Shown here: in pieces, positions 54,775-63,422 of the stretch
How positions within the stretch are numbered: position 1 is the first letter of the stretch
How the letters are laid out: each line of letters opens with the position of its first letter
DNA from: a bacterium
GTDB lineage: Bacteria; Actinomycetota; Acidimicrobiia; Acidimicrobiales; Ilumatobacteraceae
Direction: 5' to 3'
NCBI GenBank assembly: GCA_029977615.1
Contig: JAPOKO010000006.1
Coordinates: forward strand, 1 to 64,000
DNA length: 64,000 nt
Translations under genes and position numbers: made by a program
Notes under the pieces: model-generated
The model's database searches: none
Told to the model about the DNA's origin: nothing
The model's input: only the letters and a program-made list of their open reading frames with translations

Positions 54775-56009
54775 GCGAACTTAAAGTCACCATTGATCCA
54801 AAAGAAGTGGGCATGAACGCAGAGCGTCTTGCTCGGATTGATTCGCACTTCAAGGACTATGTAGATGATGGTCGTTTGCCGGGGCATCACGTTGCAGTTG
54901 CTCGCTATGGGCAAATTGTGCACAGCAGCACATATGGCATGCGTGATTCGGAAGCGAAATTGCCGATTGAGCAGGACACGATGTATCGCATTTATTCCAT
55001 GACAAAACCAATTACATCCATTGCGCTGATGATGTTGGTTGAAGAAGGAAAAATTCAACTCACCGATGAAGTGAGCAAGTACATACCTTCATTTGGAAAC
55101 ATTCGCGTGTTCGCTGGCGGTTCTTCAATGAAGCCAATTACGGCGCCATCACGTGCTCCAATGCGCGTTTGGCATCTACTTACACATACGGCAGGTCTGA
55201 CATACGGATTCAACTATTACGACGCAACCGATGCGATTTATCGGGCGCAAGAAGCCGAGTTTGCCAAAGCGTTTCCTCACCCCACGCTCGAACAGGTATG
55301 CGACAATTTTGCATCAATGCCTCTGGTGTTTGAACCAGGAACTTCGTGGAACTACAGCGTGGCAACCGATGTTGTGGGTCGCTTGGTTGAAGTGGTTTCT
55401 GGTATGCGCCTAGGTGATTTTTTTCAAAAGCGAATTCTTGGACCACTTGGCATGAACGACACGTCGTTTTATGTTGCACCCGAAAAACAATCGCGCTTGG
55501 CTGCGCTGTACGCCTTCGATCCGTCACCTGCCAAAAAGGTTCGGTACGGTGCGATTGAAAACCAAGTAGTCACTGAGCGTTCTTGGGACTCGGGTGGCGG
55601 CGGTTTGGTGTCTACCGCAGCTGACTACTGGAAGTTTTTGCAGATGCTGGAAAATGGTGGCGAGTTGAACGGTGTGCGCATAGTTTCACCAACAACGATT
55701 GACCTGATGACGATGAATCACATTCCGGGAAACAAAGACATTTCCGATTGGGGTAGGCCAATGGGTGAAGAAGTGTTCTATGACGGACTTGGGTTCGGGC
55801 TCGGTTTTGCAGTGGTCATTGATCAGGCAAAAACCAAAGTTGCGTGTTCAAACGGCACGTACAGCTGGGGTGGCATGGCGAGCACCGCGTTTTGGATTGA
55901 CCCTGTTGAAGAAATCACCGCAATGTTCTTTACGCAATTAATGCCATCAACAACGCATCCGATTCGCCCGTTCCTGCGTAGTTTGGTGTATCAGTCAATT
56001 ACTGAATAA
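54771..56009 (+). CDS. Serine hydrolase of the beta-lactamase/class C PBP family
   Basis: A 412-residue protein. The catalytic SxxK is Ser76-M-T-Lys79 in RIYSMTKPITS; the Tyr of the second motif is in WNYSVATDVVG. No signal peptide is present, so it is probably a cytoplasmic esterase or transesterase (EstB/LovD-like), not a beta-lactamase. ATG 54771 overlaps the galU stop. Its end overlaps the next gene on the other strand by 11 bases. Confidence 0.9.
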   Translation: MSELKVTIDPKEVGMNAERLARIDSHFKDYVDDGRLPGHHVAVARYGQIVHSSTYGMRDSEAKLPIEQDTMYRIYSMTKPITSIALMMLVEEGKIQLTDEVSKYIPSFGNIRVFAGGSSMKPITAPSRAPMRVWHLLTHTAGLTYGFNYYDATDAIYRAQEAEFAKAFPHPTLEQVCDNFASMPLVFEPGTSWNYSVATDVVGRLVEVVSGMRLGDFFQKRILGPLGMNDTSFYVAPEKQSRLAALYAFDPSPAKKVRYGAIENQVVTERSWDSGGGGLVSTAADYWKFLQMLENGGELNGVRIVSPTTIDLMTMNHIPGNKDISDWGRPMGEEVFYDGLGFGLGFAVVIDQAKTKVACSNGTYSWGGMASTAFWIDPVEEITAMFFTQLMPSTTHPIRPFLRSLVYQSITE

Positions 56010-56559
56010 CGCGTACAAACGAATTCGGTTCGTCGGTGACGAATCCGTGATCATCAACTGTCACTTCAACTTCGCTATTTGAGGCAAAACTGAAATAGCG
56101 CCACGTGTGCTCGTTGACACGCGTATACATTTGCGGTTTCACCACTACGGCAAGAGTTTCGATGTCAACGGTGATCACATTTTGTTGCGCGCTGTGACCA
56201 ACGAGTAGCGGCAAGCGACGAATCGGAATCACATTGGTAAATGGCGTTCCGCGTAAATCAATGTCTACGCAGCCATCTAATTCGGTGCGATGAGCGCCGT
56301 TCATTTCGCCCCAACGACCATGGCCGTCGGTAGCCAACCACAGGTCGGGTTCTTCCATGTCGCGAAACAGAAGAAACTGTTGCACCATCCATGAAGCAGA
56401 CATGCGGAGAACGAACTGAGCGTTGTCCGCACCAAGGGTTCCGTTGGCTGTCCATCCTTCGTTTTCCCATTGCACCGTCACGGTGCTTTCGTGAACTCCA
56501 TCGACAGACTTCCAGGTGGCGCTATGTCCAGAAGGTCCGAGCGCGGGGTAGTTCACCAT
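55999..56559 (-). CDS. Putative glycolipid-binding family protein
   Basis: A 186-residue beta-rich protein. It shows TVTVQWENEGWTANG, a middle DLWLATDGHGRWGEMNG, and LDGCVDIDLRGTPFTNVIPIRRL. These match the domain family named putative glycolipid-binding, known from actinobacteria. Function is not proven. The ATG at 56559 overlaps the upstream region of moeA, and no clear -10 is visible. Confidence 0.85.
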   Translation of the reverse strand: MVNYPALGPSGHSATWKSVDGVHESTVTVQWENEGWTANGTLGADNAQFVLRMSASWMVQQFLLFRDMEEPDLWLATDGHGRWGEMNGAHRTELDGCVDIDLRGTPFTNVIPIRRLPLLVGHSAQQNVITVDIETLAVVVKPQMYTRVNEHTWRYFSFASNSEVEVTVDDHGFVTDEPNSFVRVIQ

Positions 56560-56582
56560 GGTTACAGCCTGTCACGCGGCGA

Positions 56583-56588
56583 TACCGT
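56583..56588 (+). promoter_or_regulatory. -10 element of moeA, leaderless type
   Basis: TACCGT is followed by eight bases and then ATG 56597. GTTACA at 56561-56566 lies 16 bases upstream as a possible -35. Confidence 0.5.
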
Positions 56589-56596
56589 TCAGACAG

Positions 56597-57814
56597 ATGA
56601 TTCCACTGCATGAGGCTCAAGAAACGGTGTTGGCAGGCTGCGCACCGTTGACGCCTCAGCAAGTTACCTACACAGAGATGGCTGGCAGGGTCTTGGATCA
56701 AGACGTTGTTGCATTTGAGGATGTTCCACCTTTTAGAAATACTGCAGTCGACGGTTATGCCGTTCGGGCCATAGATGCTGAACAAGTTCCAGTAGAGCTT
56801 GTCGTTGTGGACACATTGGCTGCTGGAGCAGAACCAAAAATTGCGATGAATGCTGGCGAAGCGATTCGCATTATGACGGGTGCGCCTTTGCCTAATGGAG
56901 CAGATGCGGTGGTGATGGTGGAAGACACCGAGCGAGTTGGTGAATCGCACGTGCGCATTTTGCGAAGTGCAAAAATTCACGATGGTGTGCGCGATGCGGG
57001 CAGCGATGTTCGCGCCGGCGAAACTGTGTTTGTTCGCGGCACGGTGTTAAATGCGGCAGGAATTGGCGTGCTTGCCAGTGTGAATGCGCGAACCGTGCGC
57101 GCATTTCCTCGTGCGCGCGTTGCGCTGTTGTCAACAGGCGACGAACTTGTTGTAGATGGTTCACCATTGCGTATTGGTCAAATTCGCGAGAGCAACCTCA
57201 CCATGTTGCACTCCATGATTGCTGCAACAGGTTGCGAGGTGATCAATCTTGGAGTGATTCGCGATGACGAAGAAGAGCTTGAGCACGTGCTTCGCGAAGT
57301 TACCGAGCGTTGCGACGCCATTGTGACAAGCGGTGGCGTAAGCATGGGCGACTTCGATGTGGTGAAGGCTGTGTTGTCAAAAATTGCCACTATGCAATGG
57401 ATGCAGATGGCAATTAAGCCAGCAAAGCCATTTGCGTTTGGTCAATTGCAATCAAGCGATGATCGCACCATTCCTATTTTTGGTTTGCCGGGTAACCCAG
57501 TGAGTTCGCTCATCAGTTATGAATTGCTTGCGCGTCCTGCACTGCGAAAAATGATGGGGCACACCGAAAACTTGATGCGACCAGCAATTCGCGCCGTGCT
57601 TAACTCACCGTTGAAGCGCAAACAAGACGGCAAAATTCACTTCATGCGCGTGTTCGGAGAGTTCGCAGAAGACGGTCGCCTGCACGTGCGTGATTCTGGG
57701 CCACAGGGGAGCCATCAATTGGCAAGTACAGCAATGGCAAATGGACTTGCATACGTGCCCGATGGCAACGGCTTGCTGGCTGGCGATGAAGTATCTGTGT
57801 ACTTGCTCGGCTGA
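56597..57814 (+). CDS. moeA: Molybdopterin molybdenumtransferase MoeA
   Basis: Inserts molybdenum into adenylylated molybdopterin (405 aa). DVPPFRNTAVDGYAVRA, the RIMTGAPLPNGADAVVMVEDT block, STGDELV and GGVSMGDFDVVK are family signatures. Start ATG 56597 follows from the -10 element and the usual family start; a 13-codon extension begins at 56558. galU next to moeA is also the mycobacterial order. moaA and moaC follow, so the segment makes molybdenum cofactor. Confidence 0.94.
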   Translation: MIPLHEAQETVLAGCAPLTPQQVTYTEMAGRVLDQDVVAFEDVPPFRNTAVDGYAVRAIDAEQVPVELVVVDTLAAGAEPKIAMNAGEAIRIMTGAPLPNGADAVVMVEDTERVGESHVRILRSAKIHDGVRDAGSDVRAGETVFVRGTVLNAAGIGVLASVNARTVRAFPRARVALLSTGDELVVDGSPLRIGQIRESNLTMLHSMIAATGCEVINLGVIRDDEEELEHVLREVTERCDAIVTSGGVSMGDFDVVKAVLSKIATMQWMQMAIKPAKPFAFGQLQSSDDRTIPIFGLPGNPVSSLISYELLARPALRKMMGHTENLMRPAIRAVLNSPLKRKQDGKIHFMRVFGEFAEDGRLHVRDSGPQGSHQLASTAMANGLAYVPDGNGLLAGDEVSVYLLG

Positions 57815-57835
57815 CTGTATGTAGGGCTCAAACCC

Positions 57836-57841
57836 TAGGCT
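57836..57841 (+). promoter_or_regulatory. -10 element of moaA, leaderless type
   Basis: TAGGCT is followed by six bases and then GTG 57848. It lies in the 33-base gap after moeA. Confidence 0.55.
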
Positions 57842-57847
57842 GATCCC

Positions 57848-58867
57848 GTGGAATTGATTGACCCGTTCGGCCGAACTGTGCGCGATTTGCGCATTTCCAT
57901 TACCGATCGATGCAACTTCCGCTGCACCTACTGCATGCCCGCAGAAGGAATGAAATGGCTGCCTCGCGAAGAGGTGTTGACCTACGAAGAACTCCATCGT
58001 GTTGCCAGCATTTGCGTTTCACATTTTGACGTGGACGGAATTCGCCTCACCGGCGGTGAGCCAACCATGCGTGCGCACTTTCCAGTGCTGATCAACAAAC
58101 TTTCCGCATTGCAGGTTCCCGCAGCGGCAAATTCGCCGCGCGCTGGAAAGCCAATTGATTTAGCAGTGACAACAAATGGTGCAACATTGCGCTTGATTGC
58201 CCAGGAACTTCATGAATCTGGTTTGCGTCGTATCAACATCAGTCTTGACACATTGAAGAAACAGCGTTTCCTCGAAATGACGCGCCGTGACGAACTTGAA
58301 CATGTGCTAGATGGCATTGATGCCGCAATCGCAACTGGTTTCTCGCCAGTGAAAATTAATGTTGTGGTACAACGTGGTGTTAACGACGACGAGATCGTTG
58401 ATCTTGCAACGTTTGGTCGCAATAAAGGTGTTGAAGTTCGCTTCATTGAATACATGCCACTTGATGCTGATGGAACATGGCAGAACAACCAAGTGGTTGG
58501 TCAAGACGAAATTGTGGAAACCATTTCAAAGGTGTACCCACTTGAACTTGTTCCAGCTCGTGGTGCAGCCCCGGCAGACCGCTGGCGCTACCTAGATGGA
58601 ATGGGGACTGTTGGTGTTATTCCATCGGTAACAAAACCATTCTGTGGAGACTGCGATCGCGTGCGTCTTACCGCCGATGGCCAATTCCGAACCTGCTTGT
58701 TCTCGACTACCGAGTTTGATTTGCGAAAACTATTGCGCAACGGTGCAAGCGATGACGACATTGCAGAAGAAATTAAGCGCGCAGTCGGCACAAAGTGGGC
58801 AGGACACAACATTGGCAATGTCACTTTCGTGCGCCCTCGTCGTTCAATGAGTCAGATTGGCGGATGA
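57848..58867 (+). CDS. moaA: GTP 3',8-cyclase MoaA
   Basis: Radical-SAM enzyme (339 aa) for the first step of molybdenum cofactor synthesis. The N-terminal cluster is Cys22, Cys26 and Cys29 (CNFRCTYC). The second cluster is in PFCGDCDRVR and FRTCLFS. The chain ends in Gly-Gly, needed for catalysis in known MoaA. LTGGEPTMR and NISLDTL are typical. The stop overlaps moaC. Confidence 0.97.
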   Translation: MELIDPFGRTVRDLRISITDRCNFRCTYCMPAEGMKWLPREEVLTYEELHRVASICVSHFDVDGIRLTGGEPTMRAHFPVLINKLSALQVPAAANSPRAGKPIDLAVTTNGATLRLIAQELHESGLRRINISLDTLKKQRFLEMTRRDELEHVLDGIDAAIATGFSPVKINVVVQRGVNDDEIVDLATFGRNKGVEVRFIEYMPLDADGTWQNNQVVGQDEIVETISKVYPLELVPARGAAPADRWRYLDGMGTVGVIPSVTKPFCGDCDRVRLTADGQFRTCLFSTTEFDLRKLLRNGASDDDIAEEIKRAVGTKWAGHNIGNVTFVRPRRSMSQIGG

Positions 58868-59358
58868 CCGTGGGCGATACTCCAGAATTCACACATCTTG
58901 ATGATTCGGGCAATGCACACATGGTGGATGTGACTGCAAAGAACGCAACGGCGCGACGTGCAGTTGCGCGATGCACAGTGACGATGAAACCAGAAACTGC
59001 ATCAGCAATTTCTAGTAAAGACATTCCGAAAGGCGACGTCATCGCTGCCGCGCGAATTGCCGGCATCATGGCTGCCAAGCGCACGAGCGACATGATTCCG
59101 TTATGTCACCCGCTACAAATTGGTGCGGTGCGCATCGACTTCGAAGTGGGCGACACCTTCGTGGTCATCGAGGCCCAGGTGGACACTGTGGACCGCACGG
59201 GGGTGGAAATGGAGGCTCTCCATGCCTGCTCGGTAGCGGCCCTCACCATCTACGACATGTGTAAGAGTGCCGACAAGGGCATGTCCATAGAGGGCTTAGC
59301 CCTGTGGGAAAAGACAGGTGGCAAAAGCGGCCCGTATAAGCGGGCTAACGGCAAATAA
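58864..59358 (+). CDS. moaC: Cyclic pyranopterin monophosphate synthase MoaC
   Basis: Partner of MoaA (164 aa). MVDVTAKNATARRAVARC, the active-site LCHPLQI and VDRTGVEMEALHACSVAALTIYDM are all present. ATG 58864 overlaps the moaA stop (ATGA). The last 75 codons use many more C- and G-ending codons (gag, gcc, ctc, gtg) than the first part and the neighbours, which may hint at recombination. Confidence 0.95.
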   Translation: MTVGDTPEFTHLDDSGNAHMVDVTAKNATARRAVARCTVTMKPETASAISSKDIPKGDVIAAARIAGIMAAKRTSDMIPLCHPLQIGAVRIDFEVGDTFVVIEAQVDTVDRTGVEMEALHACSVAALTIYDMCKSADKGMSIEGLALWEKTGGKSGPYKRANGK

Positions 59359-59431
59359 TCGGGCTTAAATCGGGGTCATTCACCCCGTGTTGTCCGTTTT
59401 GTAGCAATTCTGTAATACAATTAGGACCCTC
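59359..59431 (+). promoter_or_regulatory. Gap with a hairpin after moaC and a promoter for the next gene
   Basis: CGGGGT (59371-59376), loop CATTC and ACCCCG (59382-59387) form a six-pair hairpin after moaC. The following sequence is only partly T-rich, so terminator function is weak. TACAAT (59416-59421) ends ten bases before the next ATG and may be its -10, leaving a leader of about three bases. Confidence 0.45.
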
Positions 59432-59962
59432 ATGAGCAAATTGATTCTTCTCATCGTGGGCGCAGCTTGGCTTGCGGTCTTGCTCCCTCCGTTGGTCCGT
59501 GCCCGCCTCAATGGTTCGCCAGCCAACTCAGTCACCAACTTTCGCCGTCAGTTAAATCACCTCGAAAGTGCAGGTGGTCGTTATCCGCAGCAGCAACTTC
59601 GCGGTATGGCCCGTCCGCTTGCTCCAACACAACAGCGTCCAGTCGGCCGTGCTCAGCGCCCAGCCGCTTACGGTTCAATGACCGGGGCACTCGTTCGTCA
59701 GTCCAGCTCACGTCCGCAATACCGCCCACAACATGTTTCACCTGCAGCCCTGCAACGCCAGAAGCGCCAGAACTTGGTTTTTGGTCTTGCCGGAACCAGC
59801 ATCGCATCATTGATGCTTGGCGTGGCGACTGGTTCAAGCGCATTTGTCTACACCTTCATTCTTAGCCTGTTGGCCCTTGTTGGCTATTGCTACGTATTGG
59901 TGCAAATGCGTGTGAAGCGCGACAACGAGCGTTACCTCTCGCAGTTCCGACGCAACTTCTAA
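59432..59962 (+). CDS. Membrane protein of unknown function
   Basis: A 176-residue protein not recognised. One hydrophobic helix at the very start (KLILLIVGAAWLAVLLPPLV) is followed by an 80-residue Gln/Arg/Pro/Ser-rich segment. Two helices lie near the end (NLVFGLAGTSIASLMLGVAT, VYTFILSLLALVGYCYVLV) with a basic tail. The middle part looks disordered. Its neighbours give no clue. Confidence 0.8.
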   Translation: MSKLILLIVGAAWLAVLLPPLVRARLNGSPANSVTNFRRQLNHLESAGGRYPQQQLRGMARPLAPTQQRPVGRAQRPAAYGSMTGALVRQSSSRPQYRPQHVSPAALQRQKRQNLVFGLAGTSIASLMLGVATGSSAFVYTFILSLLALVGYCYVLVQMRVKRDNERYLSQFRRNF

Positions 59963-60039
59963 TTCAGGTCGCGTTACACACAGTGGCTTAGAGCCGCGAA
60001 CCCCTTGCCCGCTAATGTTTTTCGCGGGGGTACACCAAC

Positions 60040-61740
60040 ATGTCAATGACATTTCTAGAAGCCAATGCTGCGGTAACTGGCCCAGGTCAAATATTTGAGC
60101 TGATTGACGCTGAAGTTCGTGGCGTAAAGATGAAGGTATTCAAGAACGCACCAGCACACCTTGGTCAATTGTTTGCCGGTGCTCGTGGACATGGTGACAA
60201 GCCTTTCCTTGTCTATGAAAACGAAACGTATACGTTTGCCCAGGCATCTGACCGCATCGACGCGCTTGCTTCATTGCTTGTCAATACCTACGGTGTAAAA
60301 AAAGGTGATCGCGTTGCGGTTGCCATGCGCAACTTCCCTGAATGGGTCATGTCATTCGCGGCAATTATTTCAGTTGGCGCCATCAATGTGTCCATGAACT
60401 CGTGGTGGACAGAAGACGAAATGGATTTCGCACTTGAAGACTCCGGTGCAACCGTGCTCATTTGCGATCAGCAACGGTTTGATATTGGTGCTGCAAGTTG
60501 CGTGAAGAAGAACGTCAAGGTGTTGGTCGTTCGTGCAGAGAAGCCGTTGCCAGCAGGCGTCGATAAGTGGGAAGAAGTATTGCCTCTAGGCGACAAGCAC
60601 CCAGGCGCTGATATTTCTCCAGATGATGATGCAACCATTTTGTACACGTCGGGCACAACAGGTCGCCCAAAGGGAGCTGTGTCAACGCATCGCGCAATTA
60701 TTTCGTCAATCATGGCGTTCTCGGCGCGCAACAACGTGTTTCTCATGTCGGGAACGAAATTGAAAGAAGTTGATGGACCAGAAGTTCCAACATCGTTTAT
60801 TCTCATCGTTCCGTTGTTCCATGTAACGGGATGCGTTCCAGTAATGATGAGTTGTTTTGTTGCAGGATTGAAATTAGCAATCATGTATAAGTGGGACCCA
60901 GAGAAGGCGCTTGAAATGATTGAGCGCGAGAAGATCACCAACTTCGTTGGTGTGCCAACACAGAGTTGGGACTTGGTGAATTCACCTGCGTTTGAAAAGT
61001 ACGACACCTCCAGCCTGCGCGCAGTTGGTGGCGGCGGTGCACCATCGCCAACGTCACTTGTTGGCAAAGTGAACGACAAAGTAAAGAACGGCAACCCGCA
61101 ACTTGGTTACGGCATGACCGAAACCAACGCGTTCGGGCCTGCAATTACCGGTTCTGACTATTTGTCGCATCCAACCAGCACGGGTCGCGCAACGTGGCCA
61201 ATGATTGTTGAAGTTCGCGACGAAAACCTGAAGCCAGTGCCAACGGGGCAGTCGGGCGAAATTTGGTTCTTTGGTCCAATGCTCATTCGTGGCTATTGGA
61301 ATCGTCCAGATGCAACTGCTGAAACCATCGTTGATGGTTGGTTGCGCTCTGGCGACTTGGGTCGCCTCGATGCCGACGGTTATGTCTACGTTGAAGACCG
61401 CGTAAAGGACATGATTCTTCGCGCTGGCGAAAACGTGTATGGCGCAGAGGTAGAAAGCGCAATTTACGAACACCCAGCAGTGCACGAGGCTGCTGTGTTC
61501 GGCGTTCCACACGAGCGCTTGGGCGAAGAAGTTGGCGTTGCCATTTTGCCTAACGATGGCATGACCCTGACGCCAGAAGAGCTGTGGGCATTTCTCGATG
61601 CAAAGATCGCCAAGTTCAAGATTCCGACCCAGGTGGTCATCATGACTGAACCGCTGCCACGCAATGCAGCAGGCAAGTTCCTGAAGCGTGAGTTACAACA
61701 AAAGGTTGTGAAGGGCGAACTGAAGGCCTCAAGCCGCTAG
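60040..61740 (+). CDS. AMP-forming acyl-CoA synthetase
   Basis: Adenylating enzyme (566 aa) of the ANL family, probably a fatty-acid or aromatic-acid CoA ligase. The P-loop-like TSGTTGRPKGAV lies near residue 202. GYGMTETNAFGP and the hinge DRVKDMILRAGENVYGAEVE follow, and the catalytic Lys near the end is in PRNAAGKFLKREL. The acyl substrate cannot be told. It stands alone; 59963-60039 shows no clear promoter except GCGGGGGT eight bases before the ATG. Confidence 0.93.
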   Translation: MSMTFLEANAAVTGPGQIFELIDAEVRGVKMKVFKNAPAHLGQLFAGARGHGDKPFLVYENETYTFAQASDRIDALASLLVNTYGVKKGDRVAVAMRNFPEWVMSFAAIISVGAINVSMNSWWTEDEMDFALEDSGATVLICDQQRFDIGAASCVKKNVKVLVVRAEKPLPAGVDKWEEVLPLGDKHPGADISPDDDATILYTSGTTGRPKGAVSTHRAIISSIMAFSARNNVFLMSGTKLKEVDGPEVPTSFILIVPLFHVTGCVPVMMSCFVAGLKLAIMYKWDPEKALEMIEREKITNFVGVPTQSWDLVNSPAFEKYDTSSLRAVGGGGAPSPTSLVGKVNDKVKNGNPQLGYGMTETNAFGPAITGSDYLSHPTSTGRATWPMIVEVRDENLKPVPTGQSGEIWFFGPMLIRGYWNRPDATAETIVDGWLRSGDLGRLDADGYVYVEDRVKDMILRAGENVYGAEVESAIYEHPAVHEAAVFGVPHERLGEEVGVAILPNDGMTLTPEELWAFLDAKIAKFKIPTQVVIMTEPLPRNAAGKFLKRELQQKVVKGELKASSR

Positions 61741-61752
61741 GCCCACATGCAC

Positions 61753-61758
61753 TAGGGT
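61753..61758 (+). promoter_or_regulatory. -10 element of the PfkB-family kinase gene
   Basis: TAGGGT is followed by eight bases and then GTG 61767. It lies just after the acyl-CoA synthetase stop. Confidence 0.5.
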
Positions 61759-61766
61759 TTCCCCAC

Positions 61767-62783
61767 GTGCCACCAATCGACATCACCCGTGGCGACGGGG
61801 TTCGCTACGACGTCGTAGCCATAGGCAATGCCTTGGTCGATGTGATTGCTGCCGTTCCCGATGAATTTCTGGTGAACGAAGATGTGGTTAAGGGGTCGAT
61901 GACGCTTGTTGATGCAGAGCGTTCTGCGCATTTGTATTCACGCATTAGTAACCCAACGCAAACCAGTGGTGGTTCTGCATCGAACACTGCATATGGTCTT
62001 GCAAGTTTGGGCGGGCGAGCAGGTTTCATTGGCAAAATCGCCGATGACGAATTGGGCCGTGTGTTCGGTGCCGACATGGACAAAGTTGGCGTAGGTTTTC
62101 ATCCAGGCGCAACAAGTGCAACTGAGCCAACTGGTCGCTGCATTATTGCGGTGACGCCAGATGGTCAGCGCAGCATGAGCACATTTCTTGGTGCGGCATC
62201 GTTGCTTGAGCCCGCTGACATTTCGCGCGAGGCAGTGCAGTCAGGTGCAGTGCTGTTCCTTGAGGGTTATTTATTTGACCGCGACGAAGCAAAGGCTGCA
62301 TTCAAAGTTGCATCGAAATATGCGCACGAGGCTGGCCGCAAGGTTTCACTCACCCTGTCCGACTCGTTCTGCGTGGATCGCCATCGTGAAGACTTCCTCG
62401 ATCTCATTTTGAACGACATTGATGTGTTGTTCTGCAATGAATTTGAGTTGCAATCTCTGTATCAAACCTCGTACGAAGAAGCGTTAGAGCAATTGCGTAA
62501 TGATTGCGAATTTGGTGCTGTCACACGAGACAAGCGCGGCTCGGTAGTGATCAACGGTCATGACTTGGTGCACATTGAGCCAGAACCAGTTGATTGGGTA
62601 GTCGACGCCACTGGTGCAGGAGATCAATACGCAGCCGGCTTCTTGTACGGTTTCACGCGCGGCATGGCTATTGAGCATTGCGGTCGACTTGGTTCCATGT
62701 CAGCTTCAGAAGTGATTACGCACGTTGGACCACGTCCACTCGTGCAACTCAGCACGCTCATTCCAGAACATCTACGCTCGTAG
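61767..62783 (+). CDS. PfkB-family carbohydrate/nucleoside kinase (adenosine kinase-like)
   Basis: Ribokinase-superfamily kinase (338 aa). VVAIGNALVDVIA at the start, GGSASNTAYGLASLGGRAGFIGKI as the first signature, and DATGAGDQYAAGFLYG near residue 281 with the catalytic Asp. The pattern resembles bacterial adenosine kinases; sugar kinase activity remains possible. queF follows two bases later. Confidence 0.92.
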   Translation: MPPIDITRGDGVRYDVVAIGNALVDVIAAVPDEFLVNEDVVKGSMTLVDAERSAHLYSRISNPTQTSGGSASNTAYGLASLGGRAGFIGKIADDELGRVFGADMDKVGVGFHPGATSATEPTGRCIIAVTPDGQRSMSTFLGAASLLEPADISREAVQSGAVLFLEGYLFDRDEAKAAFKVASKYAHEAGRKVSLTLSDSFCVDRHREDFLDLILNDIDVLFCNEFELQSLYQTSYEEALEQLRNDCEFGAVTRDKRGSVVINGHDLVHIEPEPVDWVVDATGAGDQYAAGFLYGFTRGMAIEHCGRLGSMSASEVITHVGPRPLVQLSTLIPEHLRS

Positions 62784-62785
62784 TT

Positions 62786-63175
62786 ATGGCTAGCAATGAT
62801 CACGACAACCTCACCGTTTTGGGCTCAACGGTCCGTAGTCCCATTGACCACGTTGAAGTTTTCCCAGCCCCTGCAGATGTCACGCTCGTTCGCTTCACCA
62901 GCGACGAATTGTCGTCTATTTGCCCGGTAACTGCTCAACCAGACGTAGCAACGGTGGTTATTGAATACAGCCCCGACAAGTTCTGTATCGAGTCAAAGTC
63001 GCTGAAGCTGTACCTCTGGCGCTTCCGCAATATGGCCGTGTTTGCAGAAGCATTAGCTGCAGAAATTGCCAACGAAGTCATGGTCACCGTGAAGCCTCAC
63101 TGGGTGAAAGTGCAACTTACTCAGCACCCACGCGGTGGCATCGAAGTGCACGCAGTTGCTGAACGCAACCGCTAG
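62786..63175 (+). CDS. queF: NADPH-dependent 7-cyano-7-deazaguanine reductase
   Basis: Short-type QueF (129 aa) that reduces preQ0 to preQ1 for queuosine in tRNA. The covalent-catalysis Cys46 is in ICPVTAQPD with Asp53, and the substrate-binding Glu69 is in CIESKSLK. ATG 62786 lies two bases after the kinase gene; the frame extends upstream into that gene but the family start is here. No other queuosine gene lies in the window. Confidence 0.95.
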   Translation: MASNDHDNLTVLGSTVRSPIDHVEVFPAPADVTLVRFTSDELSSICPVTAQPDVATVVIEYSPDKFCIESKSLKLYLWRFRNMAVFAEALAAEIANEVMVTVKPHWVKVQLTQHPRGGIEVHAVAERNR

Positions 63176-63322
63176 TTAATTGACTTAAAAGGCTTTCACA
63201 TGGACTTTCAGCATTTAATAGCCCATTAGTGGTAATCGGACATTAGTCCGAAATTGAATGGAATCAAAAGACCAAAACCTCGCAACCTTTGTTGGAGCAG
63301 AATACCCGAATCAAGCATATTT

Positions 63323-63337
63323 CAAGGCAGAGCCTTG
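63323..63337 (+). other. Perfect six-pair hairpin in the last leader
   Basis: CAAGGC, loop AGA, GCCTTG. Confidence 0.6.
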
Positions 63338-63375
63338 TTGCATCCCTGATGTAGGGTATCCCTGTATTCCTAATT

Positions 63376-63396
63376 AGTACCGCAATTGGTACTTTT
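63376..63396 (+). terminator. Possible attenuator hairpin before the last gene
   Basis: AGTACC (63376-63381), loop GCAATT, GGTACT (63388-63393), overlapping a run of four T. The stem is short and AT-rich, so its strength is doubtful. Confidence 0.35.
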
Positions 63397-63422
63397 GCAT
63401 GGATGTTAAGGAGGCATTGTAA

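Larger units (their letters stand above)
63176..63422 (+). promoter_or_regulatory. Structured AT-rich leader region before the last gene
   Basis: This 247-base gap holds three clean hairpins: TCGGAC/GTCCGA (63236-63251), CAAGGC/GCCTTG with loop AGA (63323-63337), and AGTACC/GGTACT (63376-63393) running straight into TTTT. AAGGAGG (63408-63414) then lies eight bases before the ATG. The last hairpin looks like a short terminator just before the ribosome site, as in attenuators or riboswitches. TAGGGT near 63352 could be a -10. I cannot match a known riboswitch class. Confidence 0.5.

Noticed and set aside
54771-56009. A secreted beta-lactamase resistance gene
   Set aside because: SxxK is present but there is no signal peptide, and it is co-transcribed with galU; an esterase-like enzyme is more likely.
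59371-59400. Intrinsic terminator after moaC
   Set aside because: The six-pair hairpin is clear but the downstream T-run is interrupted (TGTTGTCCGTTTTG), so I list it only as a hairpin.
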